Shown piece after piece: positions 22,741 through 33,629 of a stretch of DNA of 64,000 nucleotides. The DNA is taken from NCBI GenBank assembly GCA_021018995.1, contig CM037585.1:63800646-63864645 (forward strand). Reading direction: 5' to 3'. The notes under the pieces were generated by a model. The model saw only the letters and a list, made by a program, of their open reading frames with translations. It was not told where the DNA came from and made no database searches. How positions within the stretch are numbered: position 1 is the first letter of the stretch; the number at the start of each line of letters is the position of its first letter. The translations under genes and the position numbers were made by a program. Source of the stretch: Chloranthus sessilifolius (Eukaryota; Streptophyta; Magnoliopsida; Chloranthales; Chloranthaceae).

Positions 22741-24383
22741 TACTGCTGGTTCCTCAACTGCAAGCCTATGATTAAACTTTTGTTTTTTTTTTTTTCATCT
22801 TTCATTTGAGGCTCAACTACAGCCTCATTATTTTTCTCTTGTTGCAGGGTAGCAGACAACTCTTGGCTCTGTGCTCTAACATATTCTTTTTCACATTCAT
22901 TCGAAAATTCTTTGGAAATGACCTCCTTGTTCCTTTCCAACCTGGTTGTCCACTAGCCTGCCAGACCTTAGGGTTGTGATGGCATTAGCTCCCTCAAAAC
23001 TTGAGGAACCTCCTCCAATCAAATATTGGCCCTTAGGGTTAGCCACTGGCTGGCTTGGCAACTGCCCTCCTCTCTTTTGGCCAAGGCATTAGATATTTGG
23101 CCTAGCTGCTCTTCCATTTTCTTTATGCTTTGACTGTGAGAGTTCACAGTCTGAGTCAAGGTTCCGAGGTTTTGCAATGAGGTCAAAACTTGATCCTCAA
23201 AAGAAGCATTTCGAGGCTGAGGTGGGGGAAATACCAACTGATTTTGCTGTTGGGGCAGCTGATGATGCTGGAAATTTGACCTTGGGGCTTATCCCTGATT
23301 AAATTACTGCTGTGGCCTTTGAGGTAAGGCCAACATCTGTTGTGACTGCATGTAATTATCTTGTCTCCACCTCAAATTTGGGTGGTCCCTCCACTAGTAA
23401 CCAGCATTTTTATGCTGGTATCCAAATGGCTGCTTGTTGTAGCCAACAGATTGTTGCTGGCCAAATGATTGGGCAACAGCAGCTTGTTCCATCGCATACT
23501 CAGGATATTGCCCTGCAGATGGGCACTCTTCCACTATGTGTTGTGGAGATTGGCATATTAGACATGCCTCCATCACCTGTGCAGCCCATCTGGGTTGCAC
23601 CATAGTCAATAGTTTATTAAACTTATCAGAAAGATTGGTCATCTGCATTTGCAGGTCATTATTCCCATTTACTTCATACATCTTTCCTTTGAAAATTATA
23701 GCTAGTCCCATTTTAGAAGAAGGCTCTTGAATAGTTCTTGACAAGGATATCTTTTAGAAAGAATTTTCACTGATGACCTCGAACAACTCCCATGCCTCAT
23801 CAGTTGTTTTGTGCATGTAAGTTCTACCACAAGAGGCATCTACCATGTCTATGCTTTTCTCATCAATCCCATTATAGAAGCTCTGGACAAGCTGCCAGTC
23901 AGGAATCTTGTGGTGGGGACATTGTTTGAGCATCTCCTTGAATCTGTCCCAGGCTTGATTAAAATCTTTAGCTGGGGATTAGGCAAAAGCAAGTATTGCT
24001 TTCCTCAACTGGCTGGTTTTTGTCTCTGGGAAGAATATTGTCAAAAATTTGGTCTTGAGGTCTTTCCAAGAACTAATGTTGTTGTTTGGGAGGGTAGCTA
24101 ATCAGGTGCTGACCCTGTCCTTTAGGGAGAAAGGAAAGAGCCTTAATCTAGTGGCTTCTGGTCGCAAACCAGTAATGGAAAATGTTGTGCACGGGGCCAA
24201 GAATTGGTCAATGTGCTTGTAGGGGTCTTCCTTGCTGAGCCCATGGAAAGAAGGAAGCATTTGGATGATTGAGGTTTTAATCTCATAGTTTCCCTGAACA
24301 TCTGGGAATTGAATGCTGAATGGGGAATTATAATCATCAGGAGCATTCAATTCCTTCAATGTTCTGGGTTGCTCTTCACCCAT
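22741..24383 (-). pseudogene. Element E gag
   Basis: Frame from 24383 (minus): MGEEQPRTLKELN, EIKTSIIQMLPSFHG, LSKEDPYKHIDQF, RLFPFSLKDR, which is the Retrotrans_gag domain. A CCHC zinc knuckle follows at 23523-23564 (C-x2-C-x4-H-x4-C, all four ligands present), then a Gln/Pro-rich stretch and a coiled segment with SIKKMEEQLGQISNAL near 23110. Upstream in-frame sequence (about 24480-24384) also looks coding, so the true start may lie further out. Stops and frameshifts break it into about four pieces. It would form the particle shell and bind RNA. Confidence 0.82.
23523..23564 (-). other. CCHC zinc knuckle of E Gag
   Basis: CLICQSPQHIVEEC on the minus strand, ligands Cys, Cys, His, Cys in the canonical 2-4-4 spacing. 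Element I has the same motif at 57902-57943. Confidence 0.85.
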
Positions 24384-24822
24384 GAATGCTGTCTCGGTTT
24401 CAATAATGGGCTCAACTGTGGTGTGTCTGGGCCTTCTTAGACTTCTGGCCTTTTCTATCTCAGGGTTAGGAGGCTCTAATGTGGGACTGAGGGATCTCCT
24501 TCATAATATGCACACACACCAACAGCGGGGAAGACTACTTACAGACACATTGTAATTAACTCAAAGAATTATCTAAACAAAATTACGACTATCCTAATCA
24601 ACTGCTATGGAATTTGCAAAGGAAAATAGACAGAGTTTTGAGGGTTAGGGAAATGCAAACTGAGGTAGCTAGACTCCTAGTGCAGTTCAACTTTCCTTCT
24701 CTGCTACTGTCAAGATCTGTAAAAAAATCCAAATGTAAATCAGCAGTTTCAATTATTCACAACCACAGCTACTAAAAAATATTAAAAATACAAAAATCTA
24801 GGGTCTACTAATAGATCAAAAA
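24384..24822 (-). other. Leader between PBS and gag of element E
   Basis: The stretch from PBS to gag is AT-rich in its PBS-proximal half. From about 24500 downwards it appears to be coding (a reading containing RSLRRPRHTT resembles the N-terminus of gag in element I). Confidence 0.5.
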
Positions 24823-24840
24823 TCCCCGGCAATGGCGCCA
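24823..24840 (-). other. Primer binding site of element E
   Basis: TGGCGCCATTGCCGGGGA on the minus strand, one substitution from the Athila tRNA-Asp-type site, six bases after the LTR end. Confidence 0.88.
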
Positions 24841-25306
24841 AAAACTTGTTGTTTGTTATTTCTCCAGTGTGAAAAGAAACAAAGATGGATTCAGCACATC
24901 TGAAAGAAATCAAGACCTGCAAGGGCCTATTGTAGCAAGTTTTAATAAGTAAGAGTTTGTCCCACAAGGAAAAATGGTATAAAGCTCCAAGGGAGCCATC
25001 TTTAGTAGGCCCTCCAGATCTGACTACAGATCTGGCAATCCTAAATGGAAAGGGATTTTAGGTCACTATTGTTTAAATCCTATGGTAACCTAATACCTAA
25101 ACTACAGAAATGGTTGAGAAGAATGATAGAGTGTGAGAAAATAAATTTAAAAGGGTGAGAAGTAAGCTATTAGGTACAGATCTTATGGGTTTTATAACTC
25201 AGACTCAGATTTGTTGCTATAGAAGTCCTGTCCAATGGCTACAATATCACCACAGAGGAGAAAGGATCCAACTCACCCCTGTGCCATGATCCAATCCCTT
25301 ATGGCT

Positions 25307-25338
25307 ATAACCTGTCCACTCAAATGGTCACAGACTAT
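25307..25338 (-). promoter_or_regulatory. Conserved leader hairpin, element E, copy 2
   Basis: Arms ATAGTCTGT and ACAGGTTAT pair at all nine positions with two G-U pairs, plus CCA/TGG, GA bulge and loop TTTGAG. It is the second copy in a ~430-bp tandem duplication. Confidence 0.62.
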
Positions 25339-25734
25339 CCAATAGGGGAACCACAGTTCATAGATGGGTTACAACATGTTTATCATTGTAGGCACTACTT
25401 CATCCAGGCTACCAGCTCAAGAATCCATAGGAACCTCAACCTCTAAAGTTCTGTGTGTGGGGCATAGGCATGCATATGTCACTAGCCTAGACACACAGGA
25501 CCAGCAAGTGTTCGAGTACTAGCTTTAGATCTAGCTGTTCACTGCTTTAGAGAGACAACAGTGATCCACTCACAAGCCTACAATCTCTACAGCCAGATCA
25601 GATCTGCCATCTGATGGTGGGTCTACACACATACAAGGGAGTCTATCTCTGCACAATCTCTCACAGGGCTACAAGCACAAGTGCAGAGAAGAAGAATATG
25701 TCTTAGATCTATGAATTGGCCTCACCCTAGGGCT

Positions 25735-25766
25735 ATAACCTGTCCACTTAAATGGCCACAGACTAT
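25735..25766 (-). promoter_or_regulatory. Conserved leader hairpin, element E, copy 1
   Basis: Same arms as the copy at 25307-25338 but bulge GG and loop TTTAAG. It lies about 500 bp downstream of the TATA box on the minus strand. Confidence 0.62.
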
Positions 25767-26262
25767 CCACAGAGACTATCCTCCTCATAGAGGTCTGAGA
25801 CAAAACAAGTAGATTACTGCCACCACCATATTCACAAGGCTACCAGCTCAGGCTCCCATGGGGATTCAGATTTAGTGGATCCTATGGTGGGGCATAGGCT
25901 TACATATGTGCACTAGCCTGGACACACAAGTCACTTGGATCTGAGTAAACCCTTAAAAATAATCCTCCATTATTTACAATACAACTTAGCAATGGAGGAT
26001 CTCAAAGCAGCAGCCTTGTACAGAACAACCCTCAAACACCAATCTCATAGATGTATAATATCTTAGCATAAAACTTCATTAAAACTATTCTAAATAGGCA
26101 TACAAAGGCATAGCCAGCAAGTGCTGGACTATGGAGAGAAGAAAAAGGAAAAAGATACTGCCTAAACCCTAACCTTAGCCTACTGGAACTCTATAGCCGA
26201 TTCAAGAAGATAGGAGGAATTCAGCCCTCACCTCCTCCCTTTAAACCTAAACTAGGCTTAGG

Positions 26263-26271
26263 CTTATATAG
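26263..26271 (-). promoter_or_regulatory. TATA box of element E 5' LTR
   Basis: CTATATAAG on the minus strand, 3' of the CGCGAG-type array, as expected for a U3 promoter. Confidence 0.55.
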
Positions 26272-27284
26272 CAGTCGGCTGTGGGAGCATTAGGGTTAGG
26301 AAAACCCTAATTTTAATGATGCAAACATGGCCCATTTATGTTCCTCGGATGCCTCGAGGCGTGTACACGAAGATTGGAGCATTGGAGTGTGTGCCCTAGT
26401 TGCTGGAAGTTCCCAGACCGCCCCTGCAGAAGTGGGGGAAAGTTAAGATCCCAAGCCTCGTTAGGTAGCAACGGTTTCCAGGTCTTGTCCTGTGATAGAG
26501 TGGTCGTCGTGGGATTGAATTAACTTGAAGCTCCTGCAGTCGCGGGATAGATAATTTGGTCATCGCGAGAATGCTCTAGTAATCGCGGGATTGCGCTTTC
26601 CATTTGAGTGGTGCGAGAATCACGCACGCAATTCGTTCCTTAGTGAATCTCACGGGGATCCCAGTGAAGAAGCAATTACATCAGCCTCTGGATTGCACGA
26701 GCAGTCCCTTGAAGATCTGCATCTCGCTGCCACTGTGCGACAGCTGCGCGCAGAAGTGCCTAGAGCTCTCTCTCCTCAGCTTGTCTGAGCGAATCGCGCA
26801 AGGATTAAATGCTCCTCTCTTGAGTTGCGCGAGACTACACGAGCGCTTACAACTGAGCCTCGCGAGAACTATGCGAAGTTTGCTTCTCGAGCCCTTCTGT
26901 CATTAATCTGCGCGAGAACAGCGCGAACAATTGGTATGCTGCCTTGAGAAACTTGCGACAACTGCCTGAAACATTTTTCTCTGAATCACTTGAACCTTGC
27001 GACATCTGCGCGAGGCTTATTTCTTAACCTGTTGCTGTTGTGCTTTGCCTATGCTGCAGTCAAGTTCTTTATCTGGGTCCAACTTCCTTTCTTCTGTGAA
27101 TGGGTTACCAGTTGCTTGGAGTTCTGGTGCGAAGGTAGGCTTCTTAGCAGGGTTAGGGCCTTATCTACAGCTGCTGCTTATTACCTACAAAATGGTCTTA
27201 ACACACATTTATTAAATGACTAAGGGTCTAACAGAGGTTAAGTTAAGGGGTGAAAAGTGGTACTTTTCAGGTCTTAAAAGTAGG

Positions 27285-28130
27285 GAAGTGGAATTCGCTA
27301 GTGATTTATCCCCGAGCACCGAGGAGGTATCAAAGGCGCCTTATCAAATGGCATCAGCGGAGTTGAAAGAACTCAAGGAGAAATTGCAAGAGCTAATTGG
27401 CAAAAGATTTATCAGACCGAGTGTGTCTCGTGGGGCACACTGATATTGTTCGTAAAGAAGAAAGATGGGTCAATGCGTCTTTGCATTGATTATCGTCAAT
27501 TAAATAAACTACCAATTGAGAATCGTTATTCGCTCCCCAGAATCGACGATCTCTATGATCAGTTACAAGGAGCCCAATGGTTCTCGAAGACTGACTTACA
27601 ATCGAGTTATCACTAGATGAAGGTGAAAGCTGAAGATATGTCAAAGACAGACAGCCCTCCGGACATGATATGGTCACTACGAGTTTCTTGTCATGCCCTT
27701 TGGGTTGGCCAATGCACCTGCATCATTTACAGACTTCATGAACTGAATCTTCAAGTCTTACTAAGATCAGTGTATCATAGTATTCATCAACGATATTCTC
27801 ATCTACTCAAAGACGAAAGCAGAGTATGAAGGTCATCTGCATTTTACCTTGCAGACATTTCCAAACTCTCAGATGTATGTGAAGTTCAGTAAATGTGATT
27901 TTTGGTTAAATCAAGGCAAATTTTTTTGGGCCATGTTACTTCCGAAGATGGGTATGACCGTAGATCCTACAAAGATAGAGGTTGTAGTGCAATGGAAGCA
28001 ACCATAAATAGTAACAGAGATCCGAAGCTTTCTAGGTTTCGCAGGCTATGACCGATGATTTGTTGAAGGGTTTTCGAAGTTGGACCACTCAAGCAGCTAC
28101 TCGAAAGAATGTCAAATTCAAGTGGAATGA
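27285..28130 (+). pseudogene. Element J reverse transcriptase
   Basis: The frame starts [11 protein letters not shown], then [82 protein letters not shown], and VFINDILIYS. The family has Asp-Asp in the catalytic box; here the first Asp is Asn (FIND, 27783-27794), so the enzyme would be inactive. Several stops and frameshifts follow. A thumb/connection part with GFAGY is readable to about 28060. Confidence 0.85.
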
Positions 28131-28560
28131 GGCATGTGACTCACTTCTGCACAAATCCTCGCAGTACCATCATGCAGTGGAGGTTTTATGGTATTCAGTG
28201 ATGCCACGTACAGTGCGTTAGGTTGTGTATTAAACTAGAGGGAACGTGTAATAGCATATGGTTCCCGACAGTTAAAAGATCACGAGAAGAACTACCCCAC
28301 TCATGACTTGGAACTAGCAGTGGTCATTTTTACATTGAAGATCTTGAGGCACTACCTTTATGGTGAAACCTTTGAGATTTTCACTGATCACAAAAGTCTC
28401 AGGTATTTTTTTTCCCAAAAAGAGCTGAATGTGAGGTAGAGAAGATGGATGGAGTTCTTGAAGGACTACGATTGTTCTATATAGTACCATCCCGGCAAAG
28501 CAAATGTAGTAGCTGATGCTCTAAGTCAGAAATCATCCTCTCAATTATCCCATCTTGTGA
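28131..28560 (+). pseudogene. Element J RNase H
   Basis: Reads [65 protein letters not shown], and YHPGKANVVADALS. The three catalytic acidic positions (Asp, Glu, Asp) are visible. Two or three stops interrupt the frame. Confidence 0.83.
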
Positions 28561-29275
28561 CATGGCTACAAAGATGGAAATTACTCAATGACAGTGTATC
28601 ATCAAGTGCCACTCTTCGAGCAACGTCAACTGGAGGTTTACTTGCTGCAATAATGATCTGGTCTACACTCTTCGATAGGATCAGAGAGCTCCACATGCAA
28701 GATGCAGAGCTTAGTTCCATTCGACAGGGAGTACAAAATGGGTTCCAAGTTGGAATTCAGTTATGCATTTCATCCTCAAACCGACGGTCAAACAGAAAGG
28801 GTAAAGGGCCTATATGTTGGATTATCAAGGATCATGGGATAAGCACTTACCCCTGATCGAATTCGCATATAATAATAGCTTCCAATCGAGGATCGGCATG
28901 GCACCAATTGAGGCACTGTATAGATGCCGATGTAAATCCCTGATTAACTGGGAAGAAGCTGAGAGCATTATGCTGATCTCTATCATATACCGTACAAATC
29001 GGCAATCATGTCTTTATCAAAATATCTCCGACAAAGGGCATGATGCAATTTAGGAAACGAGGCAAGTTAAGTCCTCGCTATGTCAGACCATTTCAAGTCT
29101 TGGGCAGAATTGGTGAGGAGGCATATCGAGTTGCATTACCTCCACACTTAGCCAGCATACACGACACATTTCACGGGTCTATACTAGGAAAGTATATCAG
29201 AGATCCAACCCATGTGTTGAATTATCAGCCACTGGATATTCAAGAAGATTTAACAGTAACTGCAAAGCCAGCTTA
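28561..29275 (+). pseudogene. Element J integrase, internally deleted
   Basis: After a spacer (MIWSTLFDRIRELHMQDAEL) the sequence jumps near 28738 to LEFSYAFHPQTDGQTERV, then GLSRIMG, FAYNNSFQSRIGMAPIEALY, NHVFIKISPTKGMMQF and RRGKLSPRYVRPF-like blocks. The zinc-binding domain and both catalytic Asp are missing; only the final Glu region remains. Compared with K, roughly 600 bp were lost. The QIGNHVF join is continuous here, unlike K, which carries an intron-like insert at that place. Confidence 0.82.
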
Positions 29276-29415
29276 GATTTTGAATCGCAAAGACTAAATC
29301 TTGAGAATAGAATGTATTCCACTTGTATTGATCCAATGGAAAAAATCACGGTTCACATGAGGTTACCTAGGAACGCGACTTTGGTATTTGTGTTCAGTAT
29401 CCCCATTTATTTACC
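29240..29415 (+). pseudogene. Chromodomain of element J
   Basis: Reading LDIQEDLTV, QILNRKD, IPLVLIQWKK, then in a shifted frame QYPHLF. This matches the C-terminal chromodomain of Tekay-type integrases, which in the family recognises modified histone H3. Stops and one frameshift inactivate it. Confidence 0.65.
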
Positions 29416-29835
29416 AATGGTAAGCCATTTATTTTTGTAGAATCAGTTATTCCATATGATATAACAAATTTTTGGTATATATATGTCATTATATATATAT
29501 CACAGTACAGAAGTTGAGGGAAAACATATTGTCCTCTACCAAATTGGGCTTGAACACTATATCCACAAATTGGGCTTGAACACTATCTAGTGAGTTAGTT
29601 CAGTACATTCCCCTCATTGGTTTTGTTTTGCTTACTCTATAGAACCTAGGTATGTGCGTTATAAGGTAACACAAGTAACAGTAGATTGATTTCCTATTGA
29701 CTTTTTTCTTGTACTGTCGTATGCCTTCAATTACTCATATAAATTACATGAACTCAAATAGTATGACAACAGTGCATACATAATGACTTGATCTCATTCC
29801 CCCACCTTCTTTTATTTTTGAGGACGAAAATCCCT
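29416..29835 (+). other. Post-pol noncoding region of element J
   Basis: AT-rich, with a small direct repeat (AAATTGGGCTTGAACACTAT at about 29542 and 29567). No coding signal seen. Confidence 0.55.
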
Positions 29836-29849
29836 TAAGTAGGGGAGAG
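29836..29849 (+). other. Polypurine tract of element J
   Basis: AAGTAGGGGAGAG immediately before the TGTAATAGC start of the LTR, preceded by GAGGACGAAAA, a typical Tekay arrangement. Confidence 0.75.
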
Positions 29850-30554
29850 TGTAATAGCTGCCACATTCTGATCCCGACAATATCGACTACGGACTCGAGT
29901 AGGGTCAGGCTTGTGCCAAAAACGTGAGACAGAATTGATTTAGAATTTGAATGATGACTGTTAAATAATGGAACCTTAGTGGGCCATTATTAATAATTGA
30001 AACAACGAATGATCAAAGATTAGGTAGAAATTAAAATATTCAGAGCCCTCCTAAAGATAAAAATTTATGTAATACAATTTTAAATAATGCATAGGACTGG
30101 TAGGCACTTAGAGGTGCCAATCCTTTGACCCAAAACCCAGGCGTGCATGGAGTAAAATGCCAACCCAGGCCTGATGGCCTCGCCTCAGCAACTGAGGCAA
30201 GCCTACAAATAAATTAACTAATATAAAGCTTATATATATAGCACACATTTAATTAAACCAAACATGACGGAAATACCAAGATAGAGCAGCACACCAATTG
30301 GGTAGTAATGTATTGGTGGTTGCCACAAAACAAAAGGGTTCTATAATACCTGAGGCAAGCGAGTATGGTTGCCTCAGTACTTAAGGCAAGTACCTTGCCT
30401 CAGCCACTTGAGGCAAGCAATACAACCTTGCCTCAGCCACTTGAGGCAACTAAACTATTTTAGTATATTTAAATAAATACTCTCAAACCACACGTAAGCT
30501 TTGTAAATACCGGTTGTCTAGCTATCTAAGAATACACATAAAGCATATAAGAGT

Positions 30555-30563
30555 TATATAAAG
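30555..30563 (+). promoter_or_regulatory. Candidate TATA box, element J LTR
   Basis: TATATAAAG with TTATATAGG close downstream. It is the best promoter-like site in the LTR, but it is not confirmed by a second LTR copy in this window. Confidence 0.4.
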
Positions 30564-31238
30564 CCTATTTTGGCTTATATAGGTGTACACCTTATAAAGG
30601 TGTGTGGGATTAGGATGGGATTGCAGCACAAAACAACTAATAAGTTGTTTAAATTCAGATAGCCTCCATGCGTGCATGAGTCATTTCAACTCTCATGCAT
30701 GCAAGCCACTCAAGCCATACAAGAACTTGTCAGCCTTCTTCTTCCTTCAAATTTCTGCTGAAAATTCTGTTGCAATTTTTGCTGTTGCAAATTCTATAAT
30801 CCATAGCCAAGAAACAGTGATGCTCACACTCTTACGAGTTCGGCAAATTCGACACCGACGTAAGTTCGGCGTCATCAGAACAATAAATTCACAGAAAGGA
30901 ACGCTATAAACAAATAAATTCCTAGACTAAGTTCAGGTTATTGATTATTTTAAATCCAATATAATCTGTAGTAACAATCCCATCGTATCAAGGCATGTGT
31001 GCGAGTTTCAGAAAATAAATTTCAACTAGACTTCCGAAACTTTCATGCAAATTTTATCCGAAATAAACTAGAGTTTTTGTGTAATTTATACACTGAATTA
31101 TAAGTTAAATATAAGCTACATATATAGGGTAAAAGACCCAACAAACCATATAAAACCAAGGGGCAAAGTGGAGCAGAAAACACCCCGGTAAGCCAAGCCT
31201 GATAGGCTTGCCGTGGCAACTTTACAAGCTTGCCGCGG

Positions 31239-31630
31239 CAAGGTACTCAGGCTTGCCACGGCAACATTGTGCACTGACCACTGTTTGGTATTTTGTTCAT
31301 AACATTTGACCCCAAACTCTAAATGACACGATTCTTTAGGCGTTGGAAAGGGGACAACGAGCCCTACAACTATCTTGAAGTAACTAAGTTCTAAATATGA
31401 CGTTTAAAGGGTCAAAAATTAGTGACAAGATGTCGCAAGGTACTCAGGCTTGCCGCGGCAACATTATGCTCAGACCACTGTGTGGTATTTTCATCATAAA
31501 ATTTGCTCCCAAACCCAGATTAGTAGGATTCTTGATGCGTTGGAAAGGGGACAACGTGCCCTACAATGTTCATGAAGGAACAAATTTTTGAATCTAACAT
31601 TTAAGGGGTCAAAAATTAGTGACAAGCCGT
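31239..31630 (+). repeat. 197-bp tandem duplication in J LTR
   Basis: Two diverged copies start with CAAGGTACTCAGGCTTGCC at 31239 and 31436. Both share GTTGGAAAGGGGACAACG and GGGTCAAAAATTAGTGACAAG. Each begins with a CG-palindrome motif (GCCACGGC or GCCGCGGC). Confidence 0.8.
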
Positions 31631-32676
31631 GGTAACATGCTCAGCTGCAAAGCTTGCCGCGGAAACCCTGCATCTGACGCACTTGGTGACACCTCTGTCA
31701 GGGGTTTGTGCTGGGTTGAATTGTTGAGCTTGACCATAAGATTTATGACCATAAATGGTCCATATTTTGAGTCTATAATGACCCAATAAACCATTAAAAA
31801 TACTATAACGATAAACATAAATTCTAGGTATTTGGAGCACATGACGAGTTTTGCGTAAAGACATGCGTGCATGGGAAATCAGTTACATGAAAACCTGGAA
31901 TCAAAGGTAGGAAAAGTACCATACTCATTTATATTGCGTTTTCTAATTTTTGTTTAGATAAGCAAGCCATGTGTAATAAGTACGAAATTGATACACATAT
32001 CAGTTTAGTTTTAGCCATATGATACAGAAGTTACTCGAAGATCAATGCAGTTTCATAAGTAATTCAGGATGCATATGTTAGTACCTTCAGAAACATGAAT
32101 ATGCCACATATGTTTAACTAGCATAAGGATGATTCATAGCAGTTATGAAGGTTTGCATGCCAATGTTTTGAGATATGCCACGTATGTTTTGCATGCCTAT
32201 GTTTCAATTAGTTTTGAGGTTACCAATGCCAATGTGATATCTGAATTTTATATATAGATATGCTAGATTAAGTTCAATAAACCAAGAATGATAAGTTTTG
32301 TGTTTAAGAATGATTTTGCCTTACTTGAGGATGATAAGCTTGGTGTAAGTAAGAGGTAGTAGTTCTGTTTTTGAGTTCAGCCTTGAAACTTTAGTCATGA
32401 AGAGCTCAACTTTGCTATTCCAGCTTTGATAAGTAAGTTTTGTTAAACTATTAGCCCAGTTTTGATACATATGAACATGCTATATCAGTAGGCTAGTTTT
32501 CATGATAAACATGCTTGTGAAGTTCAGTTATGCTAGACAAGTTTTTCATATGATTTTAAGATATATGCGCATGATGTCGCATACATGGAAAACAATATGT
32601 TCATCATGTTCTCGTATGCTTGATCTTGTACATGGTCACTTCTTGATTCTTGATACTCGTTTGCTTCATGTTAAGC

Positions 32677-32940
32677 CAAGTGACCCTGCTAACTTAGCTC
32701 AGGGGCTTGACTAATCTCATGTCAAGTGACCTTGCTAACAAAGCTCAAGAGCTTGACTTCTTGAACCAAGTGACCCTGCTAACTTAGCTTAAGAGCTTGA
32801 CCAGTCTCGTGTCAAGTGACCTTGCTAACATAGCTCAAGGGCTTGACTTTTTGAATCAAGTGACCCTGTTAACCTCACCCAGGGGCTTGATTATCTTAGT
32901 CCAAGTGATCTCGCTAACTCGGGAGCTTGATCTTCTTGTT
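32677..32940 (+). repeat. Tandem array, six ~45-bp units in dimeric order, in J LTR
   Basis: Units start CAAGTGACC at 32677, 32723, 32767, 32813 and 32857, and CAAGTGATC at 32902. Spacing alternates 46, 44, 46, 44, 45, and odd and even units share diagnostic bases (CCCTG versus CCTTG), so the real repeat is a ~90-bp dimer. Every unit ends with GAGCTTGA or GGGCTTGA. Confidence 0.88.
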
Positions 32941-33629
32941 TCTTGGTCTTGTACATATCTTATTTCGGAATGATTCCTTGATCTCGCCTGATTCCTTGTC
33001 AACATGAATATGTCAGCATGCGTAGGGTAGCATCATACAATAATTGCATGTTTTAGTGTTTGTTCTGTTAAGTGCTGCTAGAATAGATTAATGCTAGACT
33101 AAACCTAAGATAAGATGACATGTGTTTTATTTTATTTGCTTCTAAACATGAATGAAAAAGCAAACATATAATTAGTTGTGTAATTATCCCCACTGAGCTT
33201 TGATGATAGCTCATCCTACCACTTCATGTCTTAGCTGCAGATATTGCTCGTGACCCTGAGCACGAAGCTGATCCTACCTACCAGTCTGAGGAGGAGGACA
33301 AGGAGGAAGGTTTTGCTGAGGACTTCTTTCCTTGAGAGGTTTGAGAGAGAGAGAGATTTGTTTTTAAACATTAAACATGTATAACAGCAGTATGGATTAA
33401 GATAGTTTACTACTTCAGGTATATTTTCTGTTTATATTTTCAATTTACTGGTTTAGATAAAGGAATGGATATCAGTTGTTGCCATATTTCTTCATATCAG
33501 AGTTAATTAAATTCGCTTCCACAAATGTAACACTTTGTACGCGATGCCCTTGTATGATAGTATCATGTTAGGTGATCCGACGGCACGGGCTTTTTCATTT
33601 ATGAGAAGGGGAAAAGTCGGGCTGTCATA

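Larger units (their letters stand above)
1..27279 (-). mobile_element. Element E: Athila-type Ty3/gypsy retrotransposon, interrupted by two nested insertions, left end outside window
   Basis: Read on the minus strand, the order is 5' LTR (24847-27279), tRNA-Asp-type PBS (24823-24840), gag with zinc knuckle, protease, RT, RNase H and integrase. This is the gag-pol order of Athila-type Ty3/gypsy elements. The coding body is split by element C (9692-22055) in the protease-RT linker and by element A (557-7313) in the integrase gene. The 3' LTR must lie left of position 1. The 5' LTR lies directly upstream of the RT of element J, so E inserted into J. Gag, RT and integrase closely resemble element I, so E and I are members of one family. 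It is defective: the protease active site is lost, one integrase Asp is replaced, and frames are broken. Confidence 0.88.
24847..27279 (-). repeat. 5' LTR of element E (2433 bp)
   Basis: On the minus strand it starts TTTTAAGACCTG (the expected TG is mutated to TT) and ends CAACA. From U3 onward: a dense array of GCGAGAA/CGCGAG motifs (about 26550-27010), a TATA box CTATATAAG (26263-26271), and two copies of a ~430-bp module, each with the leader hairpin (25735-25766 and 25307-25338) and a GGGGCATAGG block. Near the end is the conserved ACTTGCTACAATAGGCCC block. Paired with the LTR of element I by sequence, not by position. Confidence 0.85.
27280..33629 (+). mobile_element. Element J: Tekay/Del-type chromovirus, 3' half
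   Basis: A plus-strand pol remnant from the start of RT through RNase H, a shortened integrase and a chromodomain, then a polypurine tract and a 3.8-kb 3' LTR. The RT begins at 27285, immediately beside the outer edge of E's LTR. The upstream half (5' LTR, gag, protease) must therefore lie beyond E, outside the window. TGTAATA at the LTR start, the GTCATA end (expected GTCACA) and the chromodomain fit the Tekay/Del lineage. Confidence 0.82.
29850..33629 (+). repeat. 3' LTR of element J (3780 bp)
   Basis: Starts TGTAATAGCTGCC after the polypurine tract and ends GGGCTGTCATA. Inside: repeats of GAGGCAAG/CTTGCCTCAG (30120-30450), a strong TATA-like TATATAAAG (30555-30563), a 197-bp tandem duplication with CTTGCCGCGGCAA motifs (31239-31630), and a 90-bp dimeric tandem array (32677-32940). 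The length is normal for this lineage. Confidence 0.78.

Noticed and set aside
26338..27223. Several overlapping plus-strand frames in the E LTR
   Set aside because: GC-richer U3 sequence opposite to the element's transcription; no homology or codon pattern, and overlapping frames in two phases.
32677..32940. Possible CRISPR-like array
   Set aside because: Units are contiguous and diverged, without unique spacers, and lie in a plant LTR; it is an ordinary tandem repeat.
29850..33629. J LTR read in the opposite orientation
   Set aside because: The polypurine tract and J pol on the plus strand directly precede TGTAATAG, and the end GTCATA fits the plus orientation.
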